Shown here one piece after another: positions 36,141 to 41,765 of a DNA stretch of 41,765 nucleotides. The translations under genes were made by a program, and so were the position numbers. The notes under the pieces were generated by a model. It was not told the origin of the DNA, searched no databases, and saw only the letters and a program-made list of their open reading frames with translations. Position 1 is the stretch's first letter. Every line of letters starts with the position of its first letter. Origin of the DNA: a virus; the IMG/VR virus record IMGVR_UViG_3300037293_000271, positions 1-41,765 of that record. The stretch is one strand, 5' to 3'.

Positions 36141-39100
36141 CGGCGTTATCCTCAGTTTTAATGAATGAAAGTTCTTCTTTTGTGGCTTCTTTGGAGGCAC
36201 TCGTTAAAATGAATATGTGTTCGGCACTGGTAGTTTTCGGGTGTCCGTATTCATCTTTCGTTTCCACCTTTCTGATATTGCTACCTTGGTCGTCCGGGTT
36301 AAACTCGTACCCCATGTATTTGCAATACGCTTTCAGTTTGTCCTTGAATTTTTGTGATGAATGAGATCTAGTTTTTGTTTCCTTCATGAAGTTGTCAAAA
36401 GCCTCCAGCTTCACAATCCATTTGTTTAGGCGGTCGCCACCTTCCCAGAAATACACATCTGCCCAGGCTTTGAATTGCTCCGTCATTTCCGAAATCAAGT
36501 TTCGCTTGTGTATGTTGTTCAGCGGCGGGGCAATCTTCTTATCTGCACCGAGGTAAAAGCTAATTGTTTGAGCCATGAAATTGTAGTACAGCTCCCATTC
36601 TTTGTCTGGCCACTCAAAGAATAAATTACCGCCAAATTCTTCGTCGGGCTTACGGGTTTCCTTGTAGTCGCCGTCGTCGTTTTTCTCATGGTAATAATCG
36701 CTGTACACCGTGTAGAGCTTTCGGCGTAGGTCACTACTGTCTGTATTTCTGTCTCCAAAATTGCTGGAGAAAATAACCTTGGGGCTGTCTGCGTAGGGTA
36801 TAGAAAAAGAAAGCTTCTGTTTTGGGTTTACCTGAAATTCTCCCGTCAAAGCATCGTACCATGCCCCAAATGCGAAGTAGTCGCAAATATCATCTACGTT
36901 CACGATATCGGTGCTAAAATCCACCCGCTCCATCACGTGCGGGTTGTCCATGAGCTTCGGGTTTCGTCCGCCCAATGTCACCATCACTGGGTTCATCGGT
37001 GTCAGCGATTTCGCAAAAAGGCTTTTCCCGGTACCCCCCTGACTTGCACCTTCTTCAGCAATTCTGCCATCCATTACGAAAATTCCCCACGTGCGGGATG
37101 GGTCTTTATATCTGTGCTGGGCAAAACCAAGACAATACAGTCGATTGATAAAATGCTGACGTTGTTCAAACCGCTCCGAGTCAGTGAGCAGGTATCCGTC
37201 TAAGGAAAACTGAAATTTCTCCCGGTATTTCTTTTCAAATTCAGACGGCACATACACGCCTTTCACTTTTTCGCCTTCAACGTTTTTTGGGTCAAAAATC
37301 CGAACCTTATCTTTTTCGCTTAAATCGTATTTTACGGCGTATTCATCACGGAGCTGCCGGGTTTTAAGTCGGGAACAAATACCGAGCCTTTCCTCCAGCT
37401 CGGCACGCCAATGCACCCGGCAAGTTTGGATAAAGAAGCGGAGAATCTTAGGGCTGTCGTTCAGGATCGTAATATCAAGTAGGCCATCATCACGCCGATA
37501 GACATTGAACATCCGCTCCAAAATTTCGGGCTTGGCAGTGATTACTTTTTGCTCCCAGACATACTTGCCAATGTTTCCTTTTTCTTCTTCAATTCCCGCA
37601 CCGGTAACCTTCCAGGCAATACTTTCATTTTTCTTCTTATAAGCGTTCCATTTTTGGAAAAACAAATACTGAAAATCTGCCCCGTAAGGCTTAAAGTCAA
37701 GCTCACGGTACTCTATATTCGCAAGGCTCGAATCGTTCGTGTTTGGGCTTCGGTACACAATATCACGCAGATCCTCCGGCTGGTTTCTCTCTTTTAGAAA
37801 TGTATTGATATAGTCCTTCATCTGCGAGGGGATCACCTTCCTGACCACGTAGCCATCTACCTGCACAAACTCATAATGCTCCTTTTCTTTCTGCGAGAAT
37901 ATCCGCCCAAAGCCATTGTTAAAAAGGAAGTTGTACATCCGCAGGTTTTTAAATTCGTAACTCATCACCGGAACGCCCTTTTTCTTCAATATCTTGTTGC
38001 CTTTCTTTTTCAACGTCGCATCCCAAAACTGGTAAGGCAACGCAGTTTTGAAGAGCATTTCAAAGTCATAACCGCTGTGCAAGTTCAGATAATCACGCAC
38101 ATCCTTACAGGCGTTGCCGTTTTGGTCTTTGCGTAAAAGCAGCGTGTCCGGCAATTGAATAGTATTAAGTTCAAGATATTCCATCGCCAAGGCGTGGGCG
38201 GTTTCTTTGCCAGTAGCATCTATATCGGGGCAGTTGTAAACCTCCCACGCTTTTTCTTTCAAATCCCACCACATTTTTCCGGTCAACGTTGCCGTTTCAG
38301 AATTAAGCCACACCACCTGATGGCCCAACGCCGCAATATTTAGAGCATCACTGCCGCCCGTTGCAATAATCACTTCCGGGACCTTGAAGGCATTAACCCG
38401 CATTGTTTCAGCGTCTTCGTCGTCGTCGTCAACTTCGTTCAGATCCTCAGCTCTTTTTTGGGCAACAAGATTAGTGAGGGCTTCAAAACCGTGCATGAAA
38501 TCTTTCGGCTTTGAGCCAGTACTGAAGAACCGGTATTTCTTTTGGTCTTTAGGCTTATAGATTTTCTTCCAGTCGCCTTCGTCGATCATAAAAATCGGAA
38601 AATCCTTGGTGCTGCTGTACTTGTAAGTAGTACCGCCCTTGGTGTGTGTGTAGGAAGCAAGGCTTTTGAAATGGTATTTTGCACAAAGGGCAATTCCCTG
38701 CTTTATTTTCAATTCGTCCGTTTTTCCGAGTGCTTTGAAGGCAGCTTTCGCAAACAATATCCGCAGCTCGTCCAATGTCAATTCTTTTTCTTCCATTAGT
38801 ACCGCTCCCTCCAGTTCGGAGGGCTTTGCTGGCCACTTATCAAAAACGGGTTTGGCACTAGTAAAACCACTACCCTCCATTTTGTAAAACGCCGCTACCG
38901 TTGCAATTGCAGCCTTGAAATCAACGCCATCAAAAAACATACAGACATCAACTGCGTTCATGCGTTTACCTTCTCCACCAAAATCAGTGACGTACCACGT
39001 GCCCTCATCTTTGTATAATGCCGCAGATGCTGTTTTCTCCGGGCGGAGCTTAAACTTGTGCCGTTTATCCCGAAACGCCGGAGCAGCATCCGGGCAGCGG

Positions 39101-39156
39101 TGTGTGATATATGCTTCTCCGCCGTCAATTGCTAATATCTCTTGTAATGTAATCAC
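36121..39156 (-). CDS. Primase-helicase (TOPRIM plus SF3-type)
   Basis: These 1011 residues probably start at GTG (39154-39156). An N-terminal primase-associated domain (about 10-95, CPDAAPAFRDKRHKFKLRPE) lacks a zinc-finger Cys set. A TOPRIM-like region (about 255-330) has IATGGSDA and DIDATG. A linker leads to an ATPase with Walker A GASQGGTGKS (703-712) and a Walker B-like VNVDDICDYF (D755-D756), then a sensor-like KVIFSSNF. It is the only replication enzyme here and would prime and unwind phage DNA. It dominates the early operon. Its length is typical of Bacteroidota phage fusions. Confidence 0.85.
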   Translation of the reverse strand: MITLQEILAIDGGEAYITHRCPDAAPAFRDKRHKFKLRPEKTASAALYKDEGTWYVTDFGGEGKRMNAVDVCMFFDGVDFKAAIATVAAFYKMEGSGFTSAKPVFDKWPAKPSELEGAVLMEEKELTLDELRILFAKAAFKALGKTDELKIKQGIALCAKYHFKSLASYTHTKGGTTYKYSSTKDFPIFMIDEGDWKKIYKPKDQKKYRFFSTGSKPKDFMHGFEALTNLVAQKRAEDLNEVDDDDEDAETMRVNAFKVPEVIIATGGSDALNIAALGHQVVWLNSETATLTGKMWWDLKEKAWEVYNCPDIDATGKETAHALAMEYLELNTIQLPDTLLLRKDQNGNACKDVRDYLNLHSGYDFEMLFKTALPYQFWDATLKKKGNKILKKKGVPVMSYEFKNLRMYNFLFNNGFGRIFSQKEKEHYEFVQVDGYVVRKVIPSQMKDYINTFLKERNQPEDLRDIVYRSPNTNDSSLANIEYRELDFKPYGADFQYLFFQKWNAYKKKNESIAWKVTGAGIEEEKGNIGKYVWEQKVITAKPEILERMFNVYRRDDGLLDITILNDSPKILRFFIQTCRVHWRAELEERLGICSRLKTRQLRDEYAVKYDLSEKDKVRIFDPKNVEGEKVKGVYVPSEFEKKYREKFQFSLDGYLLTDSERFEQRQHFINRLYCLGFAQHRYKDPSRTWGIFVMDGRIAEEGASQGGTGKSLFAKSLTPMNPVMVTLGGRNPKLMDNPHVMERVDFSTDIVNVDDICDYFAFGAWYDALTGEFQVNPKQKLSFSIPYADSPKVIFSSNFGDRNTDSSDLRRKLYTVYSDYYHEKNDDGDYKETRKPDEEFGGNLFFEWPDKEWELYYNFMAQTISFYLGADKKIAPPLNNIHKRNLISEMTEQFKAWADVYFWEGGDRLNKWIVKLEAFDNFMKETKTRSHSSQKFKDKLKAYCKYMGYEFNPDDQGSNIRKVETKDEYGHPKTTSAEHIFILTSASKEATKEELSFIKTEDNADDPFYQ

Positions 39157-39184
39157 GTGATTGAATAGGGGGGTAAATTGATAA

Positions 39185-39520
39185 TTAGGATAGCTTTCTG
39201 ATAATGTCGGTAAGTTTGTCGTAAAGCTCTAAAGCTTGTTTTTCATAAGAAGGCATGTAGAGCAGTTGATCGGCCAAGCGTTCGCAAATAGCATCACAAA
39301 ATTCTTTGAGCAAATCCGCCTCAAAACGGTGCATTTCGTAAGGCAATGGGAAACCCCTAAAATCTTGATAATAAGCAATCCTACCAATATGAAAACGGAT
39401 ATCATGCATCGTCTTTTTAAAGCTCGGTAGCTCAATGCGAGCGATGAAATTTAGAGTCTTAGATTCATCCGCCGAAAATTTCAGTTCGCAGATTTCAAGT
39501 CTTTTATCGGCGGCATTCAT
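39185..39520 (-). CDS. Hypothetical early protein
   Basis: The 111 residues are helical (MNAADKRLEICELKFSADES; FCDAICERLADQLLYM). No motif is recognised. It lies 28 bases before the primase-helicase gene and overlaps the zinc-ribbon gene by 4 bases. It could be a primase or helicase partner. Confidence 0.6.
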   Translation of the reverse strand: MNAADKRLEICELKFSADESKTLNFIARIELPSFKKTMHDIRFHIGRIAYYQDFRGFPLPYEMHRFEADLLKEFCDAICERLADQLLYMPSYEKQALELYDKLTDIIRKLS

Positions 39521-39705
39521 GATTCACCTCCTTGTTCTAAATATTCTTTGCTTGGTTTCCATTCACTCCTGCGATAGCAAGAGTGGCAGAAGTAACTTTT
39601 TTCATTCGCCTCTGGGCAAATTTGAACTGGCGTTCGCTTATTACATTTTGGACAAACCACGTTATCCCTAAAAATTGGCAGGTTATGGGTTTCGTCTGTT
39701 TTCAT
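39517..39705 (-). CDS. Small zinc-ribbon protein
   Basis: The 62 residues have two Cys pairs, CPKCNK (about 18-23) and CHSC (about 40-43), a typical zinc ribbon. Possibly a replication or transcription adaptor. It is coupled on both sides (TAATG and ATGA overlaps). Confidence 0.7.
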   Translation of the reverse strand: MKTDETHNLPIFRDNVVCPKCNKRTPVQICPEANEKSYFCHSCYRRSEWKPSKEYLEQGGES

Positions 39706-40028
39706 TACTCCTTCTTTTTATAGCGTTGAACTAATTCCTGCTGCTTCCTTAAGCGGCTAATCTCAAAACTATTAGCACCTTTTGGCGGTGGCGGTGGCGG
39801 GTTCTCCATTTTCGGTACGCTACCTCTTCGGTCCCGCCAATCCTCCAGAGCAAGCTCGTAGATTGCCTGCCCAATTACTCGCAGTGTAGAAATAACGAGG
39901 GCAATCAGAAAAGAAACACCCGCAAAAACGCCCATCACTAGGCCTGTCACAATGCCCCACAAAAACTCGATAAAAATGGAGCAAAGCCCGAAGCCCGCCC
40001 GGATGTAGTAGAAAAATCCTGCTTTCAT
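39705..40028 (-). CDS. Membrane protein with cytoplasmic tail
   Basis: The 107 residues have one to two membrane spans in the first half (about 12-30 and 32-55; VTGLVMGVFAGVSFLIALVI). A Pro run (PPPPPP) and a basic helical tail (RLRKQQELVQRYKKKE) follow. A membrane protein in an early operon could act in superinfection exclusion, but no family is recognised. Confidence 0.6.
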   Translation of the reverse strand: MKAGFFYYIRAGFGLCSIFIEFLWGIVTGLVMGVFAGVSFLIALVISTLRVIGQAIYELALEDWRDRRGSVPKMENPPPPPPKGANSFEISRLRKQQELVQRYKKKE

Positions 40029-40174
40029 GTTAAATAATTATAGAGTTGAACAATAGCCATCACCACGATCATGGCAATGCACAGATGCGGCATCCGCATC
40101 ATGATTTTGTGTGCCGTCACCTCCCATTTTTCGGGAGCCCCTGGCGTTTGGATATTTCGTCTGGATGGGTTCAT
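40025..40174 (-). CDS. 49-residue single-span protein
   Basis: This short frame is supported by its junctions. Its ATG (40172-40174) overlaps the upstream stop as TAATG, and its own TGA overlaps the next ATG as ATGA. The product is MNPSRRNIQTPGAPEKWEVT followed by a hydrophobic C-terminal span (CIAMIVVMAIVQLY). It is coupled to the following membrane protein and may act with it. Confidence 0.6.
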   Translation of the reverse strand: MNPSRRNIQTPGAPEKWEVTAHKIMMRMPHLCIAMIVVMAIVQLYNYLT

Positions 40175-40455
40175 TATTTCGGAATTTTTAAGCCTTGACG
40201 GCTTATGGCTTTTTGAATCTTAGAGTTATTGGAAGATTTCAATGCCAAGACAGCGTTTCGGGTTTTTTCGAGGCTTGACCGTCCTGAAATAATGTTTCTG
40301 TAATCATTAAATCCATCAACCGAGTCGTAGTAAGAATCTCCGGCAACTAACGCTTTAATAATACTAGTACCATTTAGTGCAGAACTCAACGCCTTGAACT
40401 CTTCTCGCCAGTACTCAGTGGAGTACTGATCGTCATTTTGCTTTTTTGCAGCCAT
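40174..40455 (-). CDS. First early protein, divergent from the regulator
   Basis: This 93-residue basic helical protein (MAAKKQNDDQYSTEYWREEF ... SKIQKAISRQGLKIPK) has no recognised family. It is the first gene of the leftward early operon. Its upstream region carries the TACGTC repeats, so it is likely under direct control of the divergent HTH protein. Confidence 0.65.
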   Translation of the reverse strand: MAAKKQNDDQYSTEYWREEFKALSSALNGTSIIKALVAGDSYYDSVDGFNDYRNIISGRSSLEKTRNAVLALKSSNNSKIQKAISRQGLKIPK

Positions 40456-40472
40456 TTCAATTATTTTATTTA

Positions 40473-40513
40473 CTTTACGTCTTAAATACTACGTCTTATT
40501 TTCTACGTCGTAA
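40473..40513. promoter_or_regulatory. Operator region: three TACGTC repeats at 14-bp spacing
   Basis: TACGTC occurs at 40476, 40490 and 40504, exactly 14 bp apart. The outer ends form an inverted pair CTTTACG/CGTAAAG. A GATATTTG box on the minus strand (40526-40519) would place the early start site inside the repeats. These are probable binding sites for the HTH regulator at 40559-40891. Confidence 0.6.
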
Positions 40514-40558
40514 AGATACAAATATCACTTTAATAAATACAAGTAATACTTTAAAATA

Positions 40559-40891
40559 ATGAAGAACTTCAAAGAAATAATTACTAGGAGGCTCGTAGAG
40601 CTTAATAAAACGGCGATTTGGTTATGTGATGAATGTGGATTCTCTCAACAGAATTTGCAGAATATTTACAGCAAGAACTCAACAAAGCCTGAAACATTAG
40701 AAAAGATTGCAGAAACGTTAATGCTATCGCCCGAAGTGTTTTTTAACACGCAGACTTTAGTAAATGAAGAATTAGCCAAGTACGGCTTTAACAGGGAAGA
40801 CGTGGACTTACTCGTTTTGAAAGCGTTACAGATTGTCACGGAAGACAATGAGCGTCTAAAAAACAATCAAACTTTTTTTGAGCAGGGATAA
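40559..40891 (+). CDS. HTH (XRE/Cro-CI type) regulator
   Basis: The 110 residues have an N-terminal helix-turn-helix (about 5-60): IITRRLVELNKTAIWLCDEC, then GFSQQNLQNIY (recognition region) and STKPETLEKIAETLMLSPEV. A helical dimerisation tail (about 70-105) follows. Small single-domain regulators of this kind act as repressor or Cro in compact phages. It is divergent from the early operon across the TACGTC repeats, so it probably maintains lysogeny. There is no RecA-cleavable peptidase domain. Confidence 0.85.
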   Translation: MKNFKEIITRRLVELNKTAIWLCDECGFSQQNLQNIYSKNSTKPETLEKIAETLMLSPEVFFNTQTLVNEELAKYGFNREDVDLLVLKALQIVTEDNERLKNNQTFFEQG

Positions 40892-40932
40892 TTAACAGTT
40901 AAATAGTAGTAATAACCATACCATAAAAGAGA

Positions 40933-41520
40933 ATGAAGAAAATTTACGTGTTATTCTTAGCCGCACTAATTTGTAGCTGCGAAGGACCGCAGGGCATTCC
41001 AGGTCCACAAGGCCCAAGAGGCGAGCAGGGCTTGCAGGGTACATCCGGAGCCAATGGGCTACCCGGTGTTCAAGGAATGCCCGGTATTCAAGGAGCAACA
41101 GGGGCTACTGGGACAACCGGGCAAAAAGGCGACAAAGGAGATACCGGAATCGGGCTTCCCGGACGAGACGGCTCACAAGCAAAAGTTTATGATTTTAATC
41201 TAGACATATCCCGTCCGCTTGCAAGCTTCAAGTATCCGTTAGAGCTGCACCCCCTTGATATTGTTTTCGTTTATATTAACCGCGGAAACAGCTACTCCCC
41301 ATTACCATTCAGGGGCTTCTCAAGAACAACCGACAGGGCAGATTTCGTCAGACTCGACACCAGTTTCGATGCTTGGAAATTCAATTTATACATCGAAAAC
41401 GAAACCGTCATCCCCGCAGGCTCGACCTTCAATTTTCGTGCAGTAATAGTAAGGGGGGTAAAGCCATCTGGCAAAATCCCTGCATACGAAGACTTAGTAA
41501 TCCAGTACGGTATTCAATGA
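40933..41520 (+). CDS. Collagen-like surface lipoprotein
   Basis: The 195 residues begin with a lipoprotein signal ([16 protein letters not shown], lipidated Cys at 16). About 20 Gly-X-Y triplets follow (about 18-80; [13 protein letters not shown]) with several interruptions, and then a globular beta-rich domain of about 110 residues. It is expressed rightward next to the repressor and outside the lytic operons, a typical place for a lysogenic conversion gene. It would be displayed on the host outer membrane. There is no virion context. The family is clear; the benefit to the host is not. Confidence 0.85.
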   Translation: MKKIYVLFLAALICSCEGPQGIPGPQGPRGEQGLQGTSGANGLPGVQGMPGIQGATGATGTTGQKGDKGDTGIGLPGRDGSQAKVYDFNLDISRPLASFKYPLELHPLDIVFVYINRGNSYSPLPFRGFSRTTDRADFVRLDTSFDAWKFNLYIENETVIPAGSTFNFRAVIVRGVKPSGKIPAYEDLVIQYGIQ

Positions 41521-41553
41521 CAGAAAAATGACAGAATTGCAGAATATGACAAC
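41517..41553 (+). promoter_or_regulatory. Candidate integrase arm-binding sites, right
   Basis: ATGACAGA (41517), ATGACAG (41528) and ATATGACAAC (41544-41553) occur in the same orientation. The last is a ten-base match to 191-200 beside attL. Confidence 0.5.
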
Positions 41554-41638
41554 GCTGAGAGGCACTTATGTCAATGCGTAAATTCGCAAAGCGTTGATTA
41601 TAAGAAGCTTAATCAGTTGAAATAGGTAAAGAATCAAA

Positions 41639-41654
41639 CCCCCATCCCGCTACT
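41639..41654 (+). other. attR: attR core (16-bp direct repeat)
   Basis: This is an exact copy of 112-127. Only this 3' fragment of the tRNA is present here, so it marks the phage/host junction. Confidence 0.92.
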
Positions 41655-41661
41655 TAATTTT

Positions 41662-41697
41662 CCCAACATTTATCAAAAAAAATGTTGGGTTTTTTTA
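41662..41697 (+). terminator. Terminator of the original tRNA transcript
   Basis: The stem CCCAACATT/AATGTTGGG (41662-41670 with 41681-41689) is followed by eight Ts, seven bases after attR. Without the prophage it would stand right behind the tRNA gene. The remaining host bases to 41765 hold nothing I can identify. Confidence 0.85.
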
Positions 41698-41765
41698 TGC
41701 CCTCTTCCTGAACTTCGCTGATAAGTTTTTCTGTTCAGCCCAGAACCTTGTGCGGATGCTTATCT

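Noticed and set aside
40025-40174. Treating 40025-40174 as an intergenic gap
   Set aside because: The 49-codon frame overlaps both neighbours exactly (TAATG and ATGA) and encodes a hydrophobic span, so I annotated it as a gene instead.
1-41765. CRISPR array, diversity-generating retroelement, transposon or additional tRNA genes
   Set aside because: No regularly spaced repeat-spacer series, reverse transcriptase, template/variable repeat pair or transposase was seen. Only one tRNA cloverleaf is present.

Overview
The window holds one complete-looking prophage of about 41.5 kb, integrated into the 3' end of a tRNA-Met (CAU) gene, with a few dozen bases of host DNA on each side. The host is most likely a member of the Bacteroidota, probably Cytophagales-like (inference). 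Promoters fit the Bacteroidota consensus TTG-N20-TAnnTTTG (tRNA promoter at 7-37, cargo promoter at 12583-12613). Starts lack Shine-Dalgarno sequences, the integrase is of the KHTG type, and a standalone LytTR protein and short dispersed GC-rich repeats are present. A tape-measure gene and the absence of sheath genes suggest a siphovirus-like temperate phage. A 16-bp direct repeat (112-127 and 41639-41654) marks attL and attR. The tRNA keeps an intact 3' end at attL, and its probable terminator now lies beyond attR at 41662-41697.

Layout from left to right: the integrase is on the plus strand (171-1409). From 1410 to 40455 every gene is on the minus strand. Read in their own direction they are: an early/replication block (40455 to 34852) with small membrane and zinc-binding proteins and a large TOPRIM primase-SF3 helicase, closed by a terminator at 34784-34815; virion proteins, two exported proteins and a LytTR regulator (34171 to 30743); the head module with S49 protease, scaffold-like protein and major capsid protein (30653 to 27111); a highly structured intergenic RNA (26905-27039); accessory genes including a ParB-domain protein, a glycosyltransferase, a duplicated small gene, a SymE-like protein and a free-standing RarA/MgsA C-terminal domain (26898 to 22080); terminase and portal (22022 to 18141); lysis genes (amidase, holin, spanin-like) mixed with an Acb2/Tad1-like candidate anti-defence protein and a large exported protein (17170 to 13345); a cassette-like cargo island (13277 to 11873); and the tail module with tape measure, ending in a papain-like protease (11808 to 1410). 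At the right end the plus strand carries a small HTH regulator (40559-40891) and a collagen-like lipoprotein (40933-41520), both inside attR.

How it fits together: the HTH regulator and the early operon diverge from a region with three TACGTC repeats at exact 14-bp spacing, a natural lysis/lysogeny switch. Late operons appear to be coordinated by a 13-bp element, TTTTGCCCTGTTA on the coding strand, that occurs exactly four times, upstream of the S49, portal, tail and tape-measure genes. A second shared element (GTTCCTTTC) precedes three other gene groups.

The most unusual parts are the cargo island, whose genes are each followed by a long imperfect palindrome resembling integron attC sites; the 135-nt RNA with an 11-bp closing helix, a GAAA-capped hairpin and a possible pseudoknot ending seven bases before a start codon; and host-type dispersed repeats that sit in frame inside phage genes.
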